Positions 7,066-13,666 of a DNA stretch of 13,666 nt are shown here, piece after piece. The position numbers and the translations under genes are program-made. The stretch is from Sulfidibacterium sp046706345 (lineage in GTDB: Bacteria > Bacteroidota > Bacteroidia > Bacteroidales > F082). The stretch spans positions 1-13,666 of the forward strand of contig JBJKPL010000005.1 of NCBI GenBank assembly GCA_046706345.1, read 5' to 3'. The stretch's first letter is position 1. The number at the start of each line of letters is the position of its first letter. The notes beneath the pieces were generated by a model. The model did no database searches, was not told the DNA's origin, and saw only the letters and a program-made list of their open reading frames with translations.

Positions 7066-7842
7066 CTATTTTTTATTCAGAACTTTTTCAATTTCTTCAA
7101 AACTTGACAAAATATCTGCTTTGCCGTTTCGGATCGCCACATCATGTTCAAAATGTGCCGATACTTTTCCGTCCAAAGTGCGTATTGTCCAGCCGTCATT
7201 TTCCTGAAAAACTTCCTTCCCGCCCAGGTTGATCATCGGTTCAATGGCAATACACATGCCCGGCCTCAGTTTGGCTCCGGTGCCGCGCCTTCCGTAATTG
7301 GGCACTTCCGGATCCTCGTGCAGGTTTTTTCCGACACCATGTCCTACCAGATCTCTGACCACACTGTATCCAAAACGCTCCACGTAGGTCTGGATGGCAT
7401 AACCGATATCATGAACCCGCTTTCCGGCTTCCGCCTGTTCGATGCCCAGATAAAGTGACTGTTTGGTGCGTTCCAGCAACAAGAGGATCTCCTCGGCCAC
7501 TTCCCCTACCGGAAAAGTGTAAGCGGAATCACCGTAGAAACCATTCATAAAAGTACCACAGTCTATGGATACGATATCTCCGTCTTTCAATTCCGTTTCA
7601 TCCGGAATCCCATGAACCACCTTATCATTGACCGAGATACACAGGGAAGCGGGAAAACCGCCGTATCCCTTAAAACCCGGTACAGCACCATGGTCTCGGA
7701 TAAACGTCTCGGCGATGCGATCCAGTTCAATGGTTTTTACGCCTGGTTTGATATGCTTAGCCACTTCGGCTAATGTTGAGCCAACAAGTAAAGAACTCTG
7801 TCTTTGTAATTCTATTTCTTCTTCTGTCTTTATATAGATCAT
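7066..7842 (-). CDS. map: Methionine aminopeptidase, type I
   Basis: This enzyme removes the initiator methionine from nascent proteins at the tunnel exit. The 258-residue pita-bread fold is complete. The five metal ligands are visible: D94 (in SIDCG), D105 (in YGDSAYTF), H168 (in GHGVGKNLHEDP), E201 (in IEPM) and E232 (in SAHFEHDVAI). H77 (VVHGIP) and H175 are the expected substrate-side histidines. It lacks the N-terminal zinc-finger extension of longer type I forms. The stop is TAG, one of three in the window. It lies between secY (13 bp) and infA (5 bp), where other phyla often have adk as well. Confidence 0.97.
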   Translation of the reverse strand: MIYIKTEEEIELQRQSSLLVGSTLAEVAKHIKPGVKTIELDRIAETFIRDHGAVPGFKGYGGFPASLCISVNDKVVHGIPDETELKDGDIVSIDCGTFMNGFYGDSAYTFPVGEVAEEILLLLERTKQSLYLGIEQAEAGKRVHDIGYAIQTYVERFGYSVVRDLVGHGVGKNLHEDPEVPNYGRRGTGAKLRPGMCIAIEPMINLGGKEVFQENDGWTIRTLDGKVSAHFEHDVAIRNGKADILSSFEEIEKVLNKK

Positions 7843-7855
7843 TCAGTTCTCCATT

Positions 7856-9220
7856 TTAGATACCGGCGCCAAAGCCAGCCCGGCCTTTAATCCTTCCGGA
7901 TTTGGTCAGACCGTCATAGTGGCGCATCAACAGATAACTTTCCACCTGCCGTAATGTATCCAAAACAACCTCTACCAGGATAAGCAGCGAAGTACCTCCG
8001 TAGAACGCGGCAAAGGCACTGTTCACACCGATCAAACGGGCAAACAAGGGCAAAATGGCGATCAAACCGAGGAAAATAGATCCGGGCAGGGTGATCCGGG
8101 ACAGGATATTATCGAGATAATCCGATGTTTTCCGTCCGGGTTTCACCCCTGGGATAAAACCTCCGTTTTTCTTCAGGTCTTCCGCCATCTGGTTGGGGTT
8201 GATGGTAATTGCAGTATAAAAATAAGTAAATAAAATAATCAGGATAAAGAACGTCATGTTATACCAGAATCCGTTGAAGTCGGTCATGGCGGAAGCAAAA
8301 GCGCCCAAACTCGGCGAGTTGCTTGCAAAACCCACCAGCGTCAACGGCAGGAACATGATGGCCTGTGCAAAAATGATGGGCATCACACCGGCTGCGTTCA
8401 CACGCAAGGGCAGATACTGACGCACGCCGCCATATTGTTTGTTCCCTACGATCCTTTTGGCATACTGGATCGGCACCTTACGGGTACCCGTTACCAACAG
8501 AATGGTAAACAGGATCACCAGCACCAGGATCACCAATTCGACAAGGAAGTAGACCATTCCTCCGTTGGTTTCTACGATCCGGGAAACAAATTCCTGTGCC
8601 AGCGCACTGGGGAGCCGGGCAATGATCCCGATCATAATGATCAGGGAAATACCGTTTCCAATGCCTTTATCCGTAATTTTTTCACCCAGCCACATCACAA
8701 ACAGCGTTCCGGAAATCAGGATAATGGTTGACGATACCCAGAAATACACCGGAGGATGGGTCACGGCAGCGCTAAAAGGCGTGATGGCCTCCGCCGGAAC
8801 CTGTGAAACCAGGTTGGCGATGTAAGCCGGAGCCTGAAAAGCTACGATGGCTACTGTAAGGTAACGGGTGATCTGGTTGATTTTCCGGGTGCCGCTTTCA
8901 CCTTCTCGTTGCAGTCGCTGAAAATAAGGGATGGCCATTCCCAGGAGCTGGATGACGATCGAAGCAGAAATATAAGGCATGATGCCCAGAGCAAAGATGG
9001 AAGCATGTGAAAAGGCGCCCCCTGAAAACATGTTCAGCAGACCCATCAGGCCTGAACTGCTCTGGTTCTGAAGATTGGTGAGCATGTTGGGATCCACACC
9101 GGGAAGGACCACATAGGATCCCAGCCGATAAATTAGAATGATACCCAGCGTGTAGAGAATCCGCTTCCTCAGCTCTTCAATCTTGTATATATTTCGTATA
9201 GTTTCGATAAACTTTTTCAT
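7856..9220 (-). CDS. secY: Preprotein translocase channel subunit SecY
   Basis: SecY is the inner-membrane channel that, with SecE and SecG and driven by SecA or the ribosome, exports or inserts proteins. The 454 residues fit the family and show ten hydrophobic segments. Landmarks are the plug region (about 59-75, LMGLLNMFSGGAF), the GIMPYISASIVIQLL segment (79-93), GTRKVPIQYAKR in a cytosolic loop (245-256), LPLRVNAAGVMPIIFA (270-285), the NPNQMAEDLKKNGGFIPG loop (341-358) and GGTSLLILVEV (408-418). It starts 6 bp after rplO, as in the spc operon of nearly all bacteria. Confidence 0.98.
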   Translation of the reverse strand: MKKFIETIRNIYKIEELRKRILYTLGIILIYRLGSYVVLPGVDPNMLTNLQNQSSSGLMGLLNMFSGGAFSHASIFALGIMPYISASIVIQLLGMAIPYFQRLQREGESGTRKINQITRYLTVAIVAFQAPAYIANLVSQVPAEAITPFSAAVTHPPVYFWVSSTIILISGTLFVMWLGEKITDKGIGNGISLIIMIGIIARLPSALAQEFVSRIVETNGGMVYFLVELVILVLVILFTILLVTGTRKVPIQYAKRIVGNKQYGGVRQYLPLRVNAAGVMPIIFAQAIMFLPLTLVGFASNSPSLGAFASAMTDFNGFWYNMTFFILIILFTYFYTAITINPNQMAEDLKKNGGFIPGVKPGRKTSDYLDNILSRITLPGSIFLGLIAILPLFARLIGVNSAFAAFYGGTSLLILVEVVLDTLRQVESYLLMRHYDGLTKSGRIKGRAGFGAGI

Positions 9221-9226
9221 CCGCTC

Positions 9227-9673
9227 TTAAATTATGATGGCACTACCTCCATTGGCTTCAATGGCTTCTTTTGCTGACTTGGTAAAAGCATCGGCACTGA
9301 CTTCCAGTTTGGCTTTCAGTTCGCCTCTGCCCAGGATCTTCACCAAATCGTTCTTCGATGCCAAACCGTTTTCGATGAGGACGCTCTTGTCGATTGCTTT
9401 CAGCTTTTTCTCATCGGCCAGTTGTTGCAAGGTATCCAAATTCACACCCTGAAATTCTTTCCGGTTAATATTCTTGAATCCGAATTTCGGCACACGACGG
9501 AACAACGGCATCTGTCCGCCTTCGAAGCCCAGTTTCTGCTTGTTACCGGATCTTGACTGAGCGCCTTTATGGCCTCTTGTGGAAGTACCACCGCGTCCGG
9601 ATCCCTGGCCCCTGCCAATTCGTTTAGAGTTCTTTACAGAACCTTTCGCCGGTTTAAGATTGCTTAAATCCAT
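9227..9673 (-). CDS. rplO: 50S ribosomal protein L15
   Basis: L15 is an extended protein that binds 23S rRNA late in large-subunit assembly. The 148 residues contain the glycine- and arginine-rich N-terminal stretch GRGQGSGRGGTSTRGHKG (20-37), FEGGQMPLFRRVPKFGF (50-66) and the C-terminal globular part ending GGSAIII. An AGGA lies upstream of the ATG. It sits 14 bp after rpmD and 6 bp before secY. Nothing is odd. Confidence 0.98.
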   Translation of the reverse strand: MDLSNLKPAKGSVKNSKRIGRGQGSGRGGTSTRGHKGAQSRSGNKQKLGFEGGQMPLFRRVPKFGFKNINRKEFQGVNLDTLQQLADEKKLKAIDKSVLIENGLASKNDLVKILGRGELKAKLEVSADAFTKSAKEAIEANGGSAIII

Positions 9674-9687
9674 TGTATTTTCCTATT

Positions 9688-9867
9688 TTAAAGTTCTTCA
9701 ACCTTTAATAAATGCTTCACTTTGTCGATCATTCCCAAAACCTGCGGAGTACCTTCCACATCTTTGGGGTTGTTCAGTTTTTTCAACCCTAACGCTTCCA
9801 GGGTTCTTTTCTGACGGGCCGGTCTGTTGATGGCACTTTTCACTTGGGTAATCCTGTACTTTTTCAT
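9688..9867 (-). CDS. rpmD: 50S ribosomal protein L30
   Basis: L30 is a small ferredoxin-like large-subunit protein. I chose the ATG at 9867, giving 59 residues (MKKYRITQVKSAINRP...). This matches the family length, and an AGGAG ends nine bases upstream, an ideal spacing. An ATG three codons earlier (9876) touches that AGGAG directly and so is a poor start; it would add M-I-E. Key residues are KRTLEALGLKKLN and LGMIDKVKHLL. The gene starts 12 bp after rpsE. Confidence 0.95.
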   Translation of the reverse strand: MKKYRITQVKSAINRPARQKRTLEALGLKKLNNPKDVEGTPQVLGMIDKVKHLLKVEEL

Positions 9868-9879
9868 CTCGATCATCTC

Positions 9880-10398
9880 CTATCCGTTAAAAACTTTATC
9901 CAAATCGACACCACGCACCTGGGCCACCGTGTAAGGATCCTGCAGTTTGCTCAGCGCATCGATGGTGGCTTTCACCACGGAGTGCGGGTTTGAGGAACCT
10001 TTGGATTTTGCCAACACATCGGTAACTCCCACGCTTTCCAGCACAGCACGCATAGCACCACCGGCGATCACACCGGTACCGGGAGCCGCTGACTGAATAT
10101 AAACGCGGGCGCCACTGTATTTACCCGTCTGGGGATGCGGAACTGTTCCTTTTAAGATCGGTACACGGATCAAATGTTTCTTTGCATCATCGATCCCTTT
10201 GGCAATGGCAGCCGTTACTTCCTTGGCTTTGCCAAGACCATAACCCACGATGCCGTTTTCGTTACCGACCACCACAATGGCGGAGAAACTGAAGGTACGA
10301 CCTCCCTTGGTAACTTTGGTTACTCTCTGAATGCTTACCAGCCTGTCTTTGAATTCGATTTCGCTGGATTTAATTTTGTTTACGTTTGCGTTTGACAT
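9880..10398 (-). CDS. rpsE: 30S ribosomal protein S5
   Basis: S5 lies at the back of the small subunit, lines the mRNA entry tunnel and affects decoding accuracy. The 172 residues comprise the N-terminal double-stranded-RNA-binding-like domain (about 15-78), with RTFSFSAIVVVGNENGIVGY, and the C-terminal domain (about 95-165), with GTGVIAGGAMRAVLESVGV and SSNPHSVVKAT. The stop is TAG. It begins 6 bp after rplR, the usual spc order. Confidence 0.98.
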   Translation of the reverse strand: MSNANVNKIKSSEIEFKDRLVSIQRVTKVTKGGRTFSFSAIVVVGNENGIVGYGLGKAKEVTAAIAKGIDDAKKHLIRVPILKGTVPHPQTGKYSGARVYIQSAAPGTGVIAGGAMRAVLESVGVTDVLAKSKGSSNPHSVVKATIDALSKLQDPYTVAQVRGVDLDKVFNG

Positions 10399-10404
10399 AA
10401 TCTC

Positions 10405-10767
10405 TTAAAATTTAAGTCCTCCCTCTCTGGCAGCTTCTGCGAGTGATTTAACCCTTCCGTGATACAAATATCCGTTCCGGTCGAAAACGACGTTTTCGAT
10501 TCCGGCTTCTTTAGCCCGGGCAGCGATTAAATTACCGACTTTCTTGGCTTGTTCAATTTTAGTAACCTTATCTCCTTCAAGGCTTTTATCGCTTGAGGAA
10601 GCAGAAACCAGGGTCCGTTGAGCCGCATCGTCGATCAACTGAACATAAATCTGTTTGTTGCTTCTGAAAACGCTCATACGCGGTCTGGCTGCGGTGCCCG
10701 TGATGCTTTTTCTGACACGCATCTTGATCCTGTTCATGCGAAATACTTTTTTATTGTTAACGACCAT
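10405..10767 (-). CDS. rplR: 50S ribosomal protein L18
   Basis: L18 binds 5S rRNA together with L5 and anchors it in the central protuberance. The core is clear: RVRKSITGTAARPRMSVFRS (17-36), QIYVQLIDD (39-47) and the C-terminal FDRNGYLYHGRVKSLAEAAR (95-114) ending GGLKF. I start at the first Met (MVVNNKKVFRM), giving 120 residues; a start at Met 11 is possible but would shorten the basic N-terminus that enters 5S rRNA. It follows rplF after 36 bp and precedes rpsE by 6 bp. Confidence 0.96.
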   Translation of the reverse strand: MVVNNKKVFRMNRIKMRVRKSITGTAARPRMSVFRSNKQIYVQLIDDAAQRTLVSASSSDKSLEGDKVTKIEQAKKVGNLIAARAKEAGIENVVFDRNGYLYHGRVKSLAEAAREGGLKF

Positions 10768-10803
10768 TTTCTTAATGGTTTTTTCAGTTTACGAACTATT
10801 GTA

Positions 10804-11361
10804 CTATTTCTTTTCAGCAGATTTCCCTGCTTTTTTCCGAAGTTCTTCGCCCTGGAATTTGATCCCTTTGCCCTTGTAGGGTTCGGGTTTCCTCAGCGAC
10901 CGGATCTTGGCCGTAACCTGGCCTAACAACTGCTTGTCGTTGCAGGTTAATTTGATCAACGGGTTTTTACCTCTTTCGGTAACCGTTTCCACTTTCACCT
11001 CTTCGGGGAGTTCCAGATAAATGTGGTGCGAATACCCCAGAGACAGTTCCAGCAACTGGCCTTTGTTTTCAGCTTTGTAACCTACACCGACCAATTCCTG
11101 AACGGAGGTAAATCCTTCGCTGACGCCGGTGACCATGTTGTTCCGCAGCGAGCGGTACAGGCCGTGTTTGGCTTTGTGGTCCTTGCTGTCACTCTTCCGG
11201 CTCAGGGTCAGAATGTCACCCTCGATCGAAACGGTGATGTTCGGATCAATATCTTGTTTTAACTCTCCCAGTTTGCCTTTTACGGTGACGATGTTGTTAT
11301 CGCTGACTTTCACTTCTACTCCCTGGGGGAGGGTAATTGCTTTGTTTCCTATTCGTGACAT
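10804..11361 (-). CDS. rplF: 50S ribosomal protein L6
   Basis: L6 lies near the factor-binding site at the base of the L7/L12 stalk and is two repeats of one fold. The 185 residues show MSRIGNKAITLPQGVEV at the start, HGLYRSLRNNMVTGVSEGF (66-84), LVGVGYKAE (90-98) and the signature PEPYKGKGIKF (159-169), ending in a Lys-rich tail. The start is supported by AGGAG nine bases upstream. The stop is TAG. It lies 20 bp after rpsH. Confidence 0.98.
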   Translation of the reverse strand: MSRIGNKAITLPQGVEVKVSDNNIVTVKGKLGELKQDIDPNITVSIEGDILTLSRKSDSKDHKAKHGLYRSLRNNMVTGVSEGFTSVQELVGVGYKAENKGQLLELSLGYSHHIYLELPEEVKVETVTERGKNPLIKLTCNDKQLLGQVTAKIRSLRKPEPYKGKGIKFQGEELRKKAGKSAEKK

Positions 11362-11381
11362 GAGTTATCTCTCCTGTTATA

Positions 11382-11777
11382 TTAACTTACATAACAAATT
11401 ACTTCGCCTCCCACCCCTAATTTACGGGCTTCTTTGTCCGTGATCACACCGTGTGAGGTTGAAAGAATGGCAATTCCGAGTCCGTTCATAACGCGCGGAA
11501 GATTGTCGGCGTTGGCATATTTTCTCAGTCCTGGTGTGGAAACCCGGGTAATGCTGCTGATGGCCGGCATCTTTGTTACGGGATGATATTTCAGGGCGAT
11601 TTTAATAACGCCATAATTTTCATCTTCGAACTTGTAGTTTAAAATATACCCTTTTTCAAACAGAATTTTGGTAATATCTTTCTTCAGATTAGAAGCCGGC
11701 ATTTCCACCATGCGGTGTTTGGCTGCTACGGCATTTCTGATTCTGGTTAAATAGTCTGCTATCGGATCAGTATTCAT
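11382..11777 (-). CDS. rpsH: 30S ribosomal protein S8
   Basis: S8 binds the central domain of 16S rRNA early in assembly, and in Escherichia coli it represses the spc operon by binding near the L5 start. The 131 residues include MNTDPIADYLTRIRNA, VSTPGLRKYANADNLPRVMN (79-98), the signature GIAILSTSHGVITDKEAR (101-118) and GGEVICYVS at the end. I did not find an S8-helix mimic around the rplX-rplE junction by eye. It follows rpsN after 26 bp. Confidence 0.98.
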   Translation of the reverse strand: MNTDPIADYLTRIRNAVAAKHRMVEMPASNLKKDITKILFEKGYILNYKFEDENYGVIKIALKYHPVTKMPAISSITRVSTPGLRKYANADNLPRVMNGLGIAILSTSHGVITDKEARKLGVGGEVICYVS

Positions 11778-11803
11778 CTTGAATATATTTTTATCTTTCT
11801 AAT

Positions 11804-12073
11804 TTACCAACTGGATTTCTTCAAACCGGGGATCAACCCTTTGAGGGCCATTTCCCTGAAATTTATTCTCGAAACACCAAACTGTCTCATATATCCTTTC
11901 GGCCTTCCGGTCAGCTGGCAACGGTTATGCAAACGGACGGGTGAAGCGTTTTTCGGAATTCTCTGTAATGCTTCGTAGTCGCCCTCTGCTTTCAGTGCAG
12001 CACGCTTTTCAGCATATTTTGCCACCATTTTCTGCCTTTTAAGCTCGCGAGCTTTCATTGACTCTTTTGCCAT
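11804..12073 (-). CDS. rpsN: 30S ribosomal protein S14
   Basis: S14 sits in the small-subunit head, close to S3 and S10. The 89-residue length and single Cys (C52) show the longer zinc-free form rather than the ~61-residue zinc form. Landmarks are MAKESMKARELKRQKMVAKY at the start, NRCQLTGRPKGYMRQFGVSR (50-69), and the end GLIPGLKKSSW. It starts 5 bp after rplE and lies in its classical spc position. Confidence 0.98.
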   Translation of the reverse strand: MAKESMKARELKRQKMVAKYAEKRAALKAEGDYEALQRIPKNASPVRLHNRCQLTGRPKGYMRQFGVSRINFREMALKGLIPGLKKSSW

Positions 12074-12078
12074 GCTTA

Positions 12079-12636
12079 TTATTTTTTTTGATTTTTAAAC
12101 GGTAATCCAAATTCTTTCAATAAAGCCATTGCTTCTTCATCGGTGTTGGCACTGGTCACAAAGGTGATGTCCATCCCGTTGATGCGGCTCACTTTATCGA
12201 TGTCAATCTCAGGAAAGATCAGCTGTTCCGGAATCCCGACGGTATAGTTTCCACGGCCGTCGAATCCCTTGTCGTTGATCCCTCTGAAGTCTCTCACACG
12301 CGGCAGCGCCACAGCAATCAGCCGGTCCAGGAACTCATACATCTTATCCCCACGCAGGGTAACACGCACCCCGATCGGAACTCCCTTTCTGAGTTTAAAA
12401 TTGGACACGTCGTGTTTGGAAATGGTCGGAACGGCTTTCTGCCCCGAGATAGCGCTCATTTCAGCCACCCCGGCATCGATCAGTTTCTTATCGGCAATAC
12501 CGGCACCAATTCCCTGGTTCAGCGCAATTTTCATTAATTTGGGAACTTCCATCACACTTTTATAACTGAATTTCTCAGTAAGTGCCGGAACGATTTCCTC
12601 AAAATATTTTGTTCTTAATCTAGGTTGATATTCCAT
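12079..12636 (-). CDS. rplE: 50S ribosomal protein L5
   Basis: L5 binds 5S rRNA and forms the bridge to S13 in the small-subunit head. The 185 residues are complete: MEYQPRLRTKYFEEIVPAL at the start, KLRKGVPIGVRVTLRG (81-96), LPRVRDFRGI (111-120) and YTVGIPEQLIFPEI (131-144). Its ATG overlaps the rplX stop by one base (TAATG), so the two are probably translationally coupled. A GGGAGG lies ten bases upstream, inside rplX. Confidence 0.98.
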   Translation of the reverse strand: MEYQPRLRTKYFEEIVPALTEKFSYKSVMEVPKLMKIALNQGIGAGIADKKLIDAGVAEMSAISGQKAVPTISKHDVSNFKLRKGVPIGVRVTLRGDKMYEFLDRLIAVALPRVRDFRGINDKGFDGRGNYTVGIPEQLIFPEIDIDKVSRINGMDITFVTSANTDEEAMALLKEFGLPFKNQKK

Positions 12637-12956
12637 TACTTGATGACCTCCCCTGATTTTTTTGAATAACGAACTGATTTTCCACTGTTCTCATCGCGTT
12701 TTCTACCGATACGGGTAGGATTTCCTGCGCCGTCGATTACCTTCAGGTTCGACAGGTGGATCGCAGCTTCCTTTTTAATGATCCCGCCGTTCGGATAATC
12801 GGCATTGGGTTTGGTGTGTTTGGAAACCAGGTTCACACCTTCCACGATGGCTTTGTTCTTATCGGCAACAACAGCAAGCACCCTACCGGAGCGGCCTTTG
12901 TCATTCCCTGCGATAACCATCACGTTATCACCTTTCTTTATATGCAATTTTGCCAT
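12636..12956 (-). CDS. rplX: 50S ribosomal protein L24
   Basis: L24 starts large-subunit assembly by binding the 5' end of 23S rRNA. I start at ATG 12956, giving 106 residues (MAKLHIKKGDNVMVIAG), because this is the family start and it follows rplN by 19 bp. An earlier ATG at 13004 would overlap rplN and add 16 residues with no family match. The KOW motif is at about 6-33 (KGDNVMVIAGNDKGRSGRVL). Then come VEGVNLVSKHTKPN (38-51) and a basic C-terminus. It ends in a one-base overlap with rplE. Confidence 0.97.
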   Translation of the reverse strand: MAKLHIKKGDNVMVIAGNDKGRSGRVLAVVADKNKAIVEGVNLVSKHTKPNADYPNGGIIKKEAAIHLSNLKVIDGAGNPTRIGRKRDENSGKSVRYSKKSGEVIK

Positions 12957-12975
12957 AACTCTTTGTTTTCTTTTG

Positions 12976-13344
12976 TTAAAGCACTTCGGGTGCCAGTGAA
13001 ACAATTTTCATGTATTGCTTTTCACGCAATTCCCTGGCCACGGGACCAAAAATACGGGTTCCCATCATTTCACCTGCATTGTTCAGCAATACACAAGCGT
13101 TATCATCAAAACGAATATAGCTTCCGTCGTTTCTTCTCACCTCTTTCTTGGTTCTGACCACTACAGCTTTTGCGACGGCACCTTTTTTGATATTTCCGGA
13201 AGGTAAGGCATTCTTAACGGCTACCACGATCTGGTCGCCGACACTGGCATACCTTTTTCCCGTTCCGCCAAGAACTCTGATCACCAGCACTTCTTTGGCT
13301 CCGCTGTTATCAGCAACTGCAAGTCTTGATTCTTGTTGTACCAT
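12976..13344 (-). CDS. rplN: 50S ribosomal protein L14
   Basis: L14 lies at the subunit interface, contacts 16S rRNA in bridge B5/B8, and is the docking point of the RsfS silencing factor. The 122 residues are typical: MVQQESRLAVADNSGAKEVL, the signature region TKKEVRRNDGSYIRFDDNAC (65-84) and GTRIFGPVARELR (95-107). It starts two bases after the rpsQ stop. No deviations are seen. Confidence 0.98.
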   Translation of the reverse strand: MVQQESRLAVADNSGAKEVLVIRVLGGTGKRYASVGDQIVVAVKNALPSGNIKKGAVAKAVVVRTKKEVRRNDGSYIRFDDNACVLLNNAGEMMGTRIFGPVARELREKQYMKIVSLAPEVL

Positions 13345-13346
13345 GG

Positions 13347-13604
13347 TTATTTAGCTCTTTCAATAATTTCTACTAATCTCCAATTCTTATTTTTGCTCAG
13401 CGGACGCGTTTCCATGATGCGCACGGTATCGCCGATGTTGCATTCATTCTTTTCGTCGTGGGCAATGAATTTCTTGGATTTCTTCACAAACTTTCCATAC
13501 ATGGGATGTTTGAGTTGGCGCTCTACATTGACAGCAATGGATTTGTCCATTTTATTGCTTACGACGATGCCGATTCGCTCTTTTCTAAGATTTCTCTTTT
13601 CCAT
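13347..13604 (-). CDS. rpsQ: 30S ribosomal protein S17
   Basis: S17 is a primary 16S rRNA-binding protein with an OB fold in the small-subunit body. The 85 residues include RKERIGIVVSNKMDKSIAVN (7-26), KHPMYGKFVKKSKKFIAHDE (32-51) and the signature GDTVRIMETRPLSKNKNWRL (58-77). Its ATG overlaps the rpmC stop by one base (TAATG). A strong AAGGAG lies eight bases upstream, inside rpmC. Confidence 0.98.
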   Translation of the reverse strand: MEKRNLRKERIGIVVSNKMDKSIAVNVERQLKHPMYGKFVKKSKKFIAHDEKNECNIGDTVRIMETRPLSKNKNWRLVEIIERAK

Positions 13605-13666
13605 TATACAGACTCCTTAACGTTTTTAGCCTCTAATTCTCTTTTCCTCAATTCGGTTTTCATGCG
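13604..13666 (-). CDS. rpmC: 50S ribosomal protein L29, C-terminal end only
   Basis: Only the last 20 codons are in the window; the gene continues beyond the right edge. The residues R-M-K-T-E-L-R-K-R-E-L-E then a short tail ending KESV match the C-terminal helix of L29 (family pattern ARxKTxLRxRE). The position directly before rpsQ, with a one-base stop/start overlap, is the universal S10/spc order. L29 lies next to the polypeptide exit tunnel with L23. Confidence 0.88.
   Translation of the reverse strand, partial: RMKTELRKRELEAKNVKESV

Noticed and set aside
609..13604. Global reassignment of UAA to tyrosine
   Set aside because: TAA ends 19 genes here at exactly the expected C-termini, including overlapping TAATG junctions. 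A wholesale code change would fuse them.
1..13666. Mobile elements, CRISPR arrays, tRNA or rRNA genes, defence systems
   Set aside because: I searched both strands by eye and saw no transposase, regular spaced repeats, or tRNA-like folds. The window is a housekeeping operon plus a receptor.

Overview
The window is a stretch of a Bacteroidota chromosome, read almost entirely on the minus strand. Three things point to this phylum. The gene order secY-map-infA-rpmJ-rpsM-rpsK-rpsD-rpoA-rplQ has no adk, which is typical of the group. L36 is of the cysteine-poor Bacteroidota type. A large TonB-dependent outer-membrane receptor with an N-terminal carboxypeptidase-regulatory-like domain lies just downstream. 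Two sites in the left flank also match the Bacteroidota -33/-7 promoter style. I cannot name a genus; Bacteroidales/Marinilabiliales-like is a guess.

Layout, in the direction of transcription (right to left). Positions 13666-7856 hold the end of the S10 cluster and the spc cluster: rpmC (3' end only), rpsQ, rplN, rplX, rplE, rpsN, rpsH, rplF, rplR, rpsE, rpmD, rplO, secY. Positions 7842-3500 hold map, infA, rpmJ, rpsM, rpsK, rpsD, rpoA and rplQ. Gaps are 0-38 bp, two gene pairs overlap as TAATG, and a strong intrinsic terminator closes the operon at 3477-3443. A regulatory-looking gap of about 300 bp follows (3144-3442), then a TonB-dependent receptor (3143-609) with its own terminator (590-555). 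The last ~550 bp are AT-rich, with no convincing gene, but carry two tandem promoter-like sites firing out of the left edge.

The operon genes work together: ribosomal proteins of both subunits, the SecY translocon channel, the methionine aminopeptidase that trims nascent chains, initiation factor IF-1, and the alpha subunit of RNA polymerase. The receptor is a separate nutrient-uptake unit of unknown substrate.

The most notable observation is three in-frame TAA codons in otherwise intact, perfectly in-frame genes: codon 20 of rpoA and codons 544 and 585 of the receptor. Each sits where an aromatic residue, most simply tyrosine (TAY), is expected. TAA is also the normal terminator of 19 of the 22 genes here (TAG ends 3, TGA none), so a global reassignment of UAA is not supported. 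Sequencing error (TAC/TAT read as TAA), real nonsense mutations, or suppression by a tRNA remain as explanations. The rpoA case matters most, because a truncated alpha subunit should be lethal.
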